Shown here: in pieces, positions 46,135 to 56,539 of the stretch | Layout of the letters: every line of letters begins with the position of its first letter | Position numbering within the stretch: position 1 is the stretch's first letter | Assembly (NCBI RefSeq): GCF_050947875.1 | Contig: NW_027460291.1 | Span: 23,333,368-23,397,367, forward strand | DNA: 64,000 nt | Source of the DNA: Dermacentor variabilis | Taxonomy: Eukaryota > Arthropoda > Arachnida > Ixodida > Ixodidae | Direction of reading: 5' to 3' | Notes under the pieces: generated by a model | The model's input: only the letters and a program-made list of their open reading frames with translations | What the model was told of the DNA's origin: nothing | Database searches by the model: none | Program-made: the position numbers and the translations under genes

Positions 46135-47248
46135 GCACAACCTCTTCAATGAACTGAGCATGAACTTTCTTTCTTTTATGCATTCCGTGTGCTTTCATCA
46201 AACATATTGTAACTTCTGTTATCGCTTTTTTACTTAAGATTCTAAAATTCAATCAATAACTGAGAAGAAAAAACACGTGTTGAGGTGATCTTATGCTAAA
46301 TATGCGGGGAATAGCAAACAGATACGACTGAGGCTTTTGAACAAGTAATACGAAATAAAGTTGCTTGAAATATTACATGCATCATTAAAAAACGTTGTTA
46401 GTCTGTATCATCACGCGATTGCGACATCCCGCGCGATCGCACCAGTAGCTATTCAAAAGTCCTATAACATCATGTTAATACCACCGTTTTGCTCAGGCCT
46501 TACGCCAATCACGCAATATATATTTATATGCAGCCTCCACCAAAACTGATCCACAAGCCGGCAATCATTCCTCTGCCTGATTTGTTTCATACTGCATGTT
46601 AACTGCAATTTGGGGGATCACGTTGATGCCATCGTATTGCTGAGGCCTCGGCTTATGTTAAGAAAAAGTAAGTTATATGCTATCTCCAGCGAAACGACAA
46701 CACGCCGGTACCCATTCCTCCGCCTGGTTTATTTCATACTGCACGTGGATTGCAATTTGGGTGTGAGACTTTGTCGGCACCGTGCAACTCATTATTAACA
46801 TTGTTCAAATGTCCAGACCTAACAGCAAGTACAAACCGTTCGAAAGCCGTTCAAAGCGCTGTGCTGAAACGGAAAATTTCAATGCCTTGAGCAAAGTGCT
46901 TCTAACACCATGAGCGGGCCGCAGTGACAGGGCGTGCGAAAAGCAAGGCCAAAAGGGCTTCAGTTTCTCGTGCCATCTATCGGCGCTCCCTAGAAGCAGA
47001 GTTTCACCGCGGCGCGCCCTGTGACGGCGTCTTCTCACCTAAGCTACTTCTTACACCGTGGTCTAATCATGCATAATCAGTGTGTACATCTCATATTATA
47101 TGGGGCGTTTTCGCAGTTTTCGTGACGTCGCATGACATACAGGCGCAGTGGGTGGTGACTTGCAAATGTTTTGACCAATCGTGGAGGGCCGATTGCAGGA
47201 TTGGAATAGAAAAGTTTGAAACAGCTTTACGTTATACCGCCCCATGTC

Positions 47249-47568
47249 ACCTTGACGCTATGAGTTTTCGCAGTTTTGTAACGTCGCGTGACAGACAGGT
47301 GAAGTGCGTGCAGCCCGAAACGTTTGATCTACGGGAATCTATTAGGGCGAAAAAGGCATCGAATGAGAAATAGTTATTTTTTTTTCGTTCTGTCAATTTA
47401 CGCATAATCAGTGTGCACATATATCAAATGGGGTGTTTTCGCGGTTTTTATGACGTCGCGTGAGAGACAAGGGAAGTGGGTGTGGCCCAAAAATTGTTTC
47501 ACCAATCATGGAGGGCTGACTGCAAAATGGAATAGAAAAGTTTGGAATAATTTTACGTTATAGCGCCC
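47249..47568. repeat. Duplicated right end of the TIR element
   Basis: An internal terminus-like CTTTACGTTATACCGCCCC at 47231-47249 precedes a second copy of the right half: GTAACGTCGCGTGACAGACAGG (47279) and TGACGTCGCGTGAGAGAC (47450), ending at the true terminus 47568. The short copy at 33.4-34.3 kb has one of each. Confidence 0.7.
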
Positions 47569-47569
47569 A

Positions 47570-48190
47570 GTTCTGCAAAGATTGTATGAATGAACAAGGA
47601 CACGAAATAAACATATTAGCAAGCCCAAACGATGCTCGCAGGTCCTTGGAAAACGCAATTTATGGCTCAATGTTGAAAAAGATATCGGTTTATGCATTCA
47701 AACAAAGCACAGAGGTTGCAAGGAGTATAACCGAGATCAGCAAGGGAAGCCTCAATGTGGAGCCAACGTTTCAACAAACAACAATTTTTGTGGGAGCCCT
47801 GACGAAGACAAATCCTCTCGCTGCCTCGTTCCTTTCCCTTCCACTGCCTACTTTAATTCCCCCCTTGCGCGTGCGAGAAGACGCGGCCTCATCTAACCCC
47901 CTTCTCGGTTCGCTCTCGAAAGCTTTGCCTCGCACCGACCGAGTGCGGCGCGCGGCCGCGATGTCGTCGCGCTTGGACTTTATGCGGAACCTCACGGCGA
48001 CGACGGCGGCGGCGAAAATTAGTTTGCAGTGTCCACATAATTGTTATCCCAACAAAGTCTGCCGTGGTCGGTTTCGAACGCTGGCCCCCGGTCCAAATGG
48101 GCAAGGACGGCGGCTAGGGGCAGCACAGCGGTCGGGGGTGACCTGGCCCGGACCCTAGCATTTAAAAGCCCCATAATTCAAAACATATCT
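47570..48190. other. Composite repeat region
   Basis: 47950-48050 is the GC-rich CGACGACGGCGG block related to 13.69 kb and 19.1 kb. 48060-48182 has a tRNA-like GGTCGGTTTCGAAC box and ends TTTAAAAGCCCCATAATTCA, resembling the tail of the Ruka-like SINEs, so a diverged SINE is possible. The 190-codon plus frame across it is not convincing as a gene. Confidence 0.35.
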
Positions 48191-48424
48191 TTACTAAGCA
48201 ACAACGAACCTCTAGATATTGTGATACTACGCACGATTAAAGCGTAAATTCTGCTCGATAATGGGGGTCATCGATTGCTTTACACTACAGTCGTTCACCG
48301 TCGCGAAAGCAAAGTGCACCGCCGACCAGTGCGCACCGATGTTATGCCCGCATACCAAACTCGGGCCGACTGGTTGTCCGCATAGCCGGGACATTAATTA
48401 GCTGTGCATCTGAGAAGTACATTT

Positions 48425-48430
48425 TTTATT
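48425..48430 (-). terminator. Polyadenylation signal AATAAA
   Basis: Minus-strand AATAAA lies 136 bp past the stop codon at 48566 of the membrane-protein gene, followed by a T-rich region. It is the natural end of that transcript. Confidence 0.5.
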
Positions 48431-48565
48431 CAATTTCACTCTTTCAACCGCGACAAGAACTGTACTCATAAACATTTTTGAAAACTATGGACTGGCGAAC
48501 AATAAAACTGGATCGACAGCTGCCGGAGGGGTCTCTTGTCGGCAGAAGTACGTGCGTCGAGAGCC

Positions 48566-48840
48566 TCATGACCCTCCATTTGTGGATGTGCTGCTACCGT
48601 TGGCGATCACGGGGTTCGCTATTTCGTAGACGCTGTAGTTGGCTCCGGTGCCGTGCTCCTTGTCGCTCAGCAGACGCACCAAGAGCAGCACGAGCAGCAT
48701 GCCGCCCGCGGAGGCGGCGAGCATGGTGGCGAACACGAGCAGGAACACGAGTGTGGCGCGCCGCTCCTCCTTGTCGCCGGGGCTGCTCGAAAAGGGCAGC
48801 AGGTCCGCCAGCGAGGGCGTGCCGCCACCGCCGCTGAATA
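48566..48840 (-). CDS. Host gene, last coding exon: stalk, TM helix, short tail
   Basis: GC-rich (unlike its AT-rich neighbours) and preceded by a good acceptor (CTTCTTTTGACAG). The exon reads a Gly/Ser linker (FSGGGGTPSLADLLPF), an acidic/basic stretch (GDKEERR), a hydrophobic helix of about 30 residues (ATLVFLLVFATMLAASAGG then MLLVLLLVRLL) and a polar tail ending SSTSTNGGS. Phase matches the preceding exon, so a type I single-pass membrane protein is inferred with a cytoplasmic tail of about 30 residues. No premature stop. The family was not identified. Confidence 0.75.
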
Positions 48841-49404
48841 CTGTCAAAAGAAGTGAGCAACACTTTGGCACTCTTGATCAACCAGTAGGTAAGTATTACG
48901 GCACCCGCTAAAATAATTAACGCCGTTAAAAGTGAATGACCGTGTAAATTGGTCTCGCACCCAGAAAGAATGTATGGGTGCGAGTCACAGACACATTTAC
49001 ACCCTCATTCGCTTTCAAAGGTGTAAATAATTTTGCAGTGCATATAAAGCGCACTCATTGAGAATCAATGTTCAGCTGAGGTTGCTAGACCTTAGTTGAA
49101 CGTTCAGCAATACGTTTGAAATAAATTCTTTGCGAGAAAACAGTCGACAACTGCAATTTTATTTTCAAGCATGTGTGAGTGGCCAGGTCTTTATTCACAT
49201 AAAGCTCTTACGCAGGAATCATTCGTAAGAGCCCATTCCAGCTAATCCCAATACGGGACCTATTATTACCGCAGGTGCCTTGCCAATGAAAGATAGCAGT
49301 TGCGAGCCAAAAGCTTCGTGAATTCGGTCCCTTTTCGCGTTCAGCTTCCTTTGGATGAGCTTTGTGTCAATTGACCTTAACGGCGACGAGCGTGTAATAC
49401 TCAC

Positions 49405-49581
49405 TGTTGTGCTCCCCTTTGGCAGCATAGGCAATGCGTGCTGCCTGGTAGGACGCGGATATCCCCCACCCCGCGAGCCACGTGTCCCACGATGCCGCGA
49501 AATACACGGTCTGCGGCCCCGTTTTCATTGACAAATGCGAGTAGCTAAAAGAGCGACTTTTCTTAATGTGCGCCATGGTTA
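49405..49581 (-). CDS. Host gene, penultimate exon: CUB-like ectodomain end
   Basis: Acceptor TGCCCTCATATAG and donor AACA/GTGAGTATT bound a 177-bp open exon. The split codons (1 nt + 2 nt) join the next exon at 48840 in frame across a 564-bp intron. The sequence has TGPQTVYFAASWDTW followed by LAGWGISASYQAA, resembling the last two strands of a CUB domain (…GF-x-A-x-Y). With the next exon this suggests a membrane-anchored CUB protein, function unknown. Upstream exons with the rest of the domain should lie at higher coordinates but were not recognised. Confidence 0.7.
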
Positions 49582-49629
49582 CTATATGAGGGCAGTTGAA
49601 AAACTCGCTTACCGTGTTTGCTGACATAT

Positions 49630-50970
49630 ATGAAAATGAGCTATACTTGCATTTGTTGGAGGAGAATCTTTTAGCTTTTTAATTTAGTTATAAATATAAG
49701 TCTGAAGTCTACCTTGCCAAATTGCGATGGTTAAATGATGTCAGCTTCAAAACCGGGAAATTAGTGTTGTGTTTTTTGTCAGTAATGAAAATGGACTTTC
49801 GCTTTTGCAATGTACCATATCCTGTGTGAATTTGGCATCAAAACAATGATGATGAAGTTCTTTTTCATTTGTGCTGGCAAGAGGGTAATTACGTTCTTAG
49901 GAGTGCACCACAAAAGTTTTTGTCTTTTTATACCACTAATGGAGAGGTCTCAACTCAGTAATTAGGCTATGGAGCCTCAGTGCCTTGTTTAATAATACAA
50001 AAACAATAATTAATACATTACCTTTTAGTGTGACAGCTCAACTCATGCGCCAATAGTAGTGCGGCTTCAGATGTGAAACAGGAGTCTATTCATGTCACCA
50101 AAACTCAGATGTGGTGGTCTCAGTGTACCACACAAAAATGTCGCGTACACACACGCTCACATTACGACCATGCTGCGAAAACAGAGATCAGAGATCATAA
50201 CAGGGGAGAGAGTCCTCCTGCATTTAAAAAAAAAGCGCGCATTTGGCAGGGTCAATTCGATACGTTTTTGGTGACAAGGCCATTAAATCACCGTCAACTA
50301 CTGGATTGAACCAAATGGCTCGTGCTTGAGTTGTTTGTCACACGGCATGGATTGCAATTATGGTTTCGATGATGGCGACAATCTCCTACTTCAATTCTGA
50401 AATGGAGCTGCCCTTGGAGACCATTTTAAACTAGTTTCATAAAGTGTGATGTAATAATTATTTGTGCTCCTCAATCAATTGAGGCTCCATATCATAATGC
50501 AGGCCTTGGAAACCACATAAGAAGTAGGAAAATGGGACAGAAAATGTTAGTGTCAGTACCCCGTTTCTGAGTTTCTCCTAGGTGCATTGATTGATTTTAA
50601 AAGGGAGCAATAATCTTAACGCACAATTTGTTACACACTTTTCACATCTTCTTTTAGCTCGTGCAGAATACTAGAAACCATTGAGCCCGCCAATCCCTGA
50701 GTAAGCAGCCGCGTCTTTCCCTGAGGTGACACGAAAAAGGAAGTTCAGTACCCGTGATCTCATTAACCAACTTTATGCATGGGAGTCCCGGTTGTTGGTA
50801 GAAAATTTCCCCAAGGTATTTCAGGGAGAAAATAAGCTTTTCTGGTTAGCACAAATGATGGACCTCCAAATCAAAACATTGCTCCAGGTTCCACTGGGAG
50901 CTCTTCATGGTAGGCCAGCCACAGCTCAGTTGTAATTGCAATTGGTATCTTTTGAAAGCACCACAAATCA
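49630..50970. other. Non-coding, probable intron or intergenic
   Basis: Upstream side of the membrane-protein gene. Nothing recognised; a plus frame at 50726-50935 has no known domain. Confidence 0.4.
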
Positions 50971-50971
50971 G

Positions 50972-51058
50972 TTTGTGTGTGTGTGCGTGCGTTCGTGCGT
51001 GTGTGTGTGTGCCTGTATGTGTGTGTGCGTGCGTGCGCGCGCGCGCCCGCGCGCGCGC

Positions 51059-51121
<63 letters not shown>

Positions 51122-51124
51122 TGT

Positions 51125-51191
<67 letters not shown>

Positions 51192-51213
51192 TGTGTGTGT
51201 GTTGTGGCAATAT
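50972..51213. repeat. Compound GT/GC microsatellite, about 240 bp
   Basis: Long (GT)n tract interrupted by a (GC)n core at about 51037-51060 and a few GTCTGT variants near 51120. Purine-pyrimidine alternation throughout. Confidence 0.95.
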
Positions 51214-51214
51214 T

Positions 51215-52980
51215 ATAGTTTTCGCAGCCACGATTTACACAAAATAAGCCTTTTAGAACATTGATTACTGCAAACATATATTCAATAGAACGTTGCGAGT
51301 ACCCCTTTGCTGCCTTATTAAGTTTACAATTCCGTGCGAGTCTTAGCCTATTCTTTCTCTGCACTGTTTGCTTTATTTGAAATTCTGCTACATTTAGTGG
51401 TGCTCTCAAACGAAGCTTATTGGTCCCGGTGCACGTTTTATAAACAGTTGAATTACCATTTTAACGGGACAATTTTTTCTGCTCCATTGATAATAAAGAT
51501 TCCTAAATCATCTGAAAAGAAGTTGCATTTACTAAGGAGCCGCTCTTTAGTCATGTACATAGCAACCGTACAAAATCGCAATGGTAGTTATGAAACAAAC
51601 TACAATTTTTTACTGCTCCCTTAAGCATCTACGAACAACGAGGCAAGGTTGTGTCTGTGTAGAGACGGGAAACAGCGTTTTCGCATGCTAGTTTATATTG
51701 CTTAATATGCACTCGCCACGCAGTACCACTCAGTCCTCCTGCCATTAATACTACATGCAGCCGTTTAGAGTGCAGTTAACCTGACGTGATAGTCGTATTT
51801 AAAGGCTGTATTTGGTCGAGGAAATAGTATATGTGGCTTTAGCATATGAATGCATGCACGTTCATACCAGTGCAAATCTACTGGTACATAAAATGTACAT
51901 GCAGATCAATCTACTCATAACCTGAGAAAAGAAGGAAATATAATTGTGCGTTTACTGCAGTAATTCATACAGACATGCTTATTAAGTGCACAGCTAGAGC
52001 CGAATATGCGTGGTATAGCATGCTAATACTGATCCACTAGTGTCCCAAGACAATAGGTATTTTCTGATTCAGAAGGTGAATAATAATTTACAGGCGCGGT
52101 GCTCGAACGTGGAAAATGGCTGAACATGACCAGTAGACTGGGATGTATTATGTGACTCAGAGTATGCTTAGGCTGAACTGCAACACTTCTTTAAGCTTTA
52201 TCTTAAATTCTTAAGAATAAAGCGGCATAATGAACACTTGCTCCTTCTGCCACACAAGCATAGCGGCAGACGTCAGATTTTGTATGAAAACCTCCAATAA
52301 TGTTTTATTGCCAACTCTGGTACACATTAAAGCTGGTGAGTGCAGATGCCATTTGATTACTAGTAATGCTTATAATTGCATAAGCTTAAGCAGAAACAGT
52401 CCCGCAGTTTAAAAGGAACGTGTGGGAGAACAATATCTAGAACATAAATACATTTCTTTGTGAACATTGAGGTAATTATTCCGGTGCTGGTGCAACGTAT
52501 TGACAAAAATACTATGCTACATTGTCTTGATTACTTCTTCAAACGATTATCACTTTGCTACGTGTGCAATATTAGTGTTATGAAATCAAGTGCTTGTCAA
52601 AAGCTCATCTGGTTGGGAATCAACTTGGCACAAGAAAGACACTGACCACAGTTTCTTTACTGTAGTCATTGCCTATCTTGTGCTTTCGTAGTGACATGTA
52701 AAACAAGGATTCGGCATTTCGGGAGCGTAAATATGGTAAGTAGAGCAAACTATAGCACCTGCGAAGCTGAAACAAGCCTGAACATGGAATTTCTACACCG
52801 AAGCTAATGCAGTGCTTCGCAGTGTGGCTGATAACGGTAAGTGGAGGGAGCATTAGCCGAGCTACCATCTAGCTTGTAAAGGTACATGTCTTGAGTGCAG
52901 CTTACAAACGAAAGGTAACATATCCAGATCAAGCTATAAGGTAGACGTCTACTAGCTAGCTGCGTGCTTCGCGGCCCGGC
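51215..52980. other. Non-coding stretch
   Basis: No gene or transposon recognised. AT-rich. Confidence 0.45.
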
Positions 52981-52984
52981 ACGC

Positions 52985-53605
52985 TATGAAGAGCCGACAC
53001 GAGCACCACTTAGACGACTGTCAAGGTTGAGTTGTGTTCGACCACTGTCCACCACACTCTGGCACCACTGGCAGCCCGGGGGGTCACGTTCTGAAACATA
53101 TATTTGAAATTTGCTCGTACTGCAACTGTTTCCCCTTGGCCTACCCGAGTTCACCGTTTCACCTACGGAATTTTGACCTGCTGTACAAGATTTGAACGCT
53201 GGATCTGCTTATTCTACGGTGTGCAGTATTCTCACTACTGCTACAACCCATGCCACCGCTGAAAGATAGCCGCCAAGCGCGCTATCAGGAGCTTACACGA
53301 GAGCCACCTGGGCTCTTGTCAGTTCGAGCTGCGTAGAGCGCTATCGACCACACTTTGGCAGCAGCGCCAACCCCGGGCGGAGACGTTCCGAGACCTATGT
53401 TCGAACTGTACTGGTGCAAAAACTGTTTCCCCATCACCTGCCAAATTCACCTGCGCCTACCCGACAGTGGATGTGGCGGAGTTTTCACCTGCTGTACAAG
53501 ATCTCGCAACGCTGCATCTGCTTATTTTGCTGTGTGCAGCGTTCTGACTGCTGTGACAATCCGTGCCATTGCTGCAAGATAGCCGCCCGGCGCGCTTTCA
53601 GGAGC
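52985..53605. repeat. 311-bp tandem duplication
   Basis: CTGCTGTACAAGAT occurs at 53178 and 53489. Either side the copies align: GAGCCACCTGGG/GAGCACCACTTAG, CACACTTTGGCAGC/CACACTCTGGCACC, AACTGTTTCCCC, GCATCTGCTTATT, GATAGCCGCC. Copies differ by about 20 percent by eye. GC-rich with no coding signature established. Confidence 0.75.
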
Positions 53606-53832
53606 TGGGCCGCGATTTCGCAGCGATGCCTTGCTTTCGCTTATCGTCATCAGAAGCATATGCTATGTCCACTGCAGGACGAGAGCATCTCCCAGCCATC
53701 TCGCAATACGCCCGTCTGGCGCTAGTTCATTCCAACTTGCACCTGCAAATTTTGTAATTTCATCCACCCACCTTATTTTATGCCGTCATCGATTGGGGGC
53801 GCTTCCCTTCCCTTTGCACCCATTATGTAACT

Positions 53833-55710
53833 CTAATTAGTCGATTGGTTAAATACTCGACGTATCACACAGCCTGGCCAACTCAATTTTATTGGCCTAA
53901 TGTGAACTAGAATATTGGCTATACTGGTTTGGTCTGCGATACACACCGTTCTCTTTCTGTCTCTTATTGTTATATCTAAGATTTTTCGCTCCATTACTCT
54001 TTGCGTGGTCCTTAAATTGTCTCGAGTTTCCTTGCTAACCTCCATGTTGATGCCCAATATTTTAGCACCGGCCGAATGCAAACATTTTACATTTTATTTT
54101 CAACGACAGAGGTAATTTGTAGTCAATATTCGGTAACGTCCACAGCATGCACTCCCCAACCCATTTTTATCCTTCTGTAAACTTCCTTCTCTGATCAGGG
54201 TCTCCTGTCAGTAACTGACCGAGATGAATGTACTCCTGCACAGACTCTGGATGCTCATTGGCGATCATGAATTCTTGTTCCCTTTCCAAGCTAATGAACA
54301 TTACCTTTGTCTTCTGCATAATAATATTCAACCCCACTCTTGCAATTTCTCCATTAAGGTCCTCAATCATGTCTTGCAATTCATCCCTAATGTTGCTGAA
54401 CCGGTCAATGCCGTCTGTAAATCGAGTGTTGTTGATATATTCGCCATTGATTTTCACTCATAAGGCTTTCTAGTCTAATAGCTTGACTAGGTCTAACCGT
54501 GCAGTGAATGGCAGTGGAGAGATTGTGTCTCCTTACCTTATCCATTTCTTGATATGTAATTTTCTACTTTTATTGTGCAAAACCAAGGTAGCTATGGGGT
54601 CTTTTTGATATTTCTATAGGTATTCAGCTATGCCTCATCTACTCCTTGATGACGATATGTCTTGATGACTGCTAGTATGTCTGCTTAATCAAATGCATTT
54701 TAATAATCTATGAAAGCCATATAAGGAGGCTGATTGTGCTTCGCAGATTTCTCAATTACCTGACTGATGACATGGATGTGATTCATAGTGTGCAACCCTT
54801 CCTGCAGCCAGCCTGTTCTCTTGGTTGATTGAAGTTAAGTGTACCCCTGATTCTACTGAAAATTCTCTTGGTGATTATTTCATACAATGCGGAAAGCAAG
54901 ATAATGAACCTACAAATCTTCCACTTTTTTACATCTCCGTTCTTATGACTTAGTGCACGGCTAACATTCTTCCAGTTCTCGGGTACACTTTAAGTCGTGA
55001 GCCTATGCATGCAAAGGGCCGCAAGCTTTTGAAGCATAATATCTCCTCTATCTTTGATTATATCGACTGTTATTCCATCTCACCCTGCCGCTTTTCCCGG
55101 AATTTTCTTGAAAGGTCCTTGTAAATTTATCCATAGTTATGTAAGCAGCTTCTGTATTATGTTCATCACAACTTCCAGAAAGGTGGGATGGCTACTTTCA
55201 GTACTGTACAGGTCAGTATAGAATCCTTCTGTTGCTTTTCCTCTATCATCGAAATTGCTGACGACATTACCCTGCTCATCTTTCACTGTATACACCTCGG
55301 CTTGTCCTATGCCAATTCTTCTCACTGATTTCATGCTGCGACCATTTTTTACTGCTTCCTTAATCTTTCTGACGTTACAAGTTCGAATATCGCTTACTTT
55401 CTCCTTGGTTATCAGCTTAAACAGTTCAGCGAATTCTATGTGATCTCTTGAGTTGGACATTTTGATTCTCTGTAGTTTGTTTACTACGTCCTTTTTTACA
55501 TTGGAGAGCTCACCTACTGGTTGCCTTGGTGCCTTACCTCGCATTTCTATTGCTGCTTCTGAAGTCAGCATAGTTACGATTACATTCCCAACTTCTATGT
55601 TTTCTTTATCTTCCTGTTGGAAATCTGCATATAGGTTCGCGAGCAGCTGCTTTTACCCTTACAAGCGTTCGCTACTATGCAACTGTTATCGTTCACCATC
55701 CATGGGCGGC
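53833..55710 (-). mobile_element. RTE-like LINE ORF2 fragment
   Basis: Minus strand. 55571-55137 is the pre-RT region (RQPVGELSNVKKDVVNKLQ; IGIGQAEVYTVKDEQGNVVS; FYTDLYSTES). 54990-54480 holds a degraded RT core with several stops. 54457-54167 is the RT end (INNTRFTDGIDRFSNIRDEL, where the catalytic ADD box is TDG; GLNIIMQKTKVMFIS). 54081-53833 is the C-terminal VMERKILDITIRDRKRT block. The pattern matches RTE/BovB-type elements. 3' truncated near 53833. Confidence 0.8.
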
Positions 55711-55950
55711 TGGTTCCATTGATAACGCGGGCATATCATCGCTCTCACCACTGATGGAGCACGAAAAAGAATAGCATCGGAAGGGCATCGCCACACAATC
55801 GCCGCCCTCACATGAATCCTCCACTTCAATTTCACTTCTATACATTCCGCCCTAAAGAAAATAAAAAAATCAGCGAATTTTAGTTAATTGACACAATAAT
55901 TGTCGACATTTTTCTTCCTGTATGCACGTGTGTGCCTAGCGCCGTATAGC

Positions 55951-56532
55951 CTATCTGCAAAAACATCTCGGACCTACAGATGCCAGCTTCCTTTGAAATA
56001 TTTTTTCCGCGTAAAATTTAACACTTGATATGTACTTTACCAGCGCAGAACTTGGACGCCGCTTGGTGAGCCCTTTGTGGTGCAGTGGACACAGCGACCT
56101 GTCCAGCAGTGCACTAGCGAACAGTGCCGCAAATTGCAGCATTGGCCGACAAGAGGGCGAAGGCGCACACGGCGCTTGCAGTGATATCGAACTGCGGTTT
56201 TTAAGGCCTGGCGAACTGCAAAACGCAATTGCGTGCGTTTGCCTGAAAAATGACGTCCTTTGTACGAGGCTAGTCACATTCATGACCTCAGGTAGCACAT
56301 AAAGCAAAAAATGAATGCAAATTAGGCTGCAAACGAACCCCGCAAAGAAAGCTAACCGCTGCAAGTTAACACGTGGGAACTCAAGCAGGTACTTTGCAGT
56401 TGTTTTACTATTTATTGATGTAGATTCGCGAAGCAGAACCAAAATCATGGCCAAAGGGAGACGTGCCTCTCCATTTTTGTGTTTTTTGCGCTGCTTCGCC
56501 GACAGTTGATGTTTCGGTACATCCCCGTTCAC
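55951..56532 (-). CDS. Unidentified 193-codon frame with one hydrophobic segment
   Basis: Open for 193 codons. The N-terminus is basic (KQRKKHKNGEARL); a hydrophobic stretch LAFFAGFVCSLICIHFLLYV lies at about residues 62-81. Beyond residue 120 it is Ser/Leu-rich, and alternative frames look equally plausible there. No domain recognised and no splice evidence. It may be a spurious frame. Confidence 0.25.
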   Translation of the reverse strand: MNGDVPKHQLSAKQRKKHKNGEARLPLAMILVLLRESTSINSKTTAKYLLEFPRVNLQRLAFFAGFVCSLICIHFLLYVLPEVMNVTSLVQRTSFFRQTHAIAFCSSPGLKNRSSISLQAPCAPSPSCRPMLQFAALFASALLDRSLCPLHHKGLTKRRPSSALVKYISSVKFYAEKIFQRKLASVGPRCFCR

Positions 56533-56539
56533 GGTACAC

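Larger units (their letters stand above)
42686..47060 (+). mobile_element. P-type DNA transposon, near full length
   Basis: 4375 bp with 23-bp perfect TIRs starting CACGGTGTAAGAAGTAGC at each end. Flanking 8-bp repeats GTCTAATT (42678-42685) and GTCTAATC (47061-47068) differ at the last base; the empty site in the short copy of the host element (near 34156) reads GTCAAATC. It codes a THAP-headed transposase at 42952-46134. The 8-bp duplication, TIRs beginning CA, THAP domain and transposase blocks together make a P-superfamily assignment firm. Breaks in the frame mean no functional product as it stands. Confidence 0.92.
41859..47568. mobile_element. TIR element carrying a P-type transposon
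   Basis: Ends match the 985-bp element at 33354-34338: left GGGGCCCTATTATGTAAAAC, reverse complement of right GGGCGCTATAACGTAAAAT. AGTT flanks both sides (41855-41858; 47569-47572), a possible 4-bp duplication. 41859-42685 and 47061-47568 align with the short copy; between them is the 4375-bp P-type element. The right part is partly duplicated (47249-47568). Without the insertion it would be about 1.3 kb and non-coding. Confidence 0.8.

Noticed and set aside
48478..48911. Plus-strand Arg/Cys-rich frames
   Set aside because: Antisense of the GC-rich exon at 48566-48840, which has splice sites and a TM helix on the minus strand.
50846..51409. Frames of 87-187 codons rich in Thr-His or Val-Cys repeats
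   Set aside because: Translations of the GT microsatellite.
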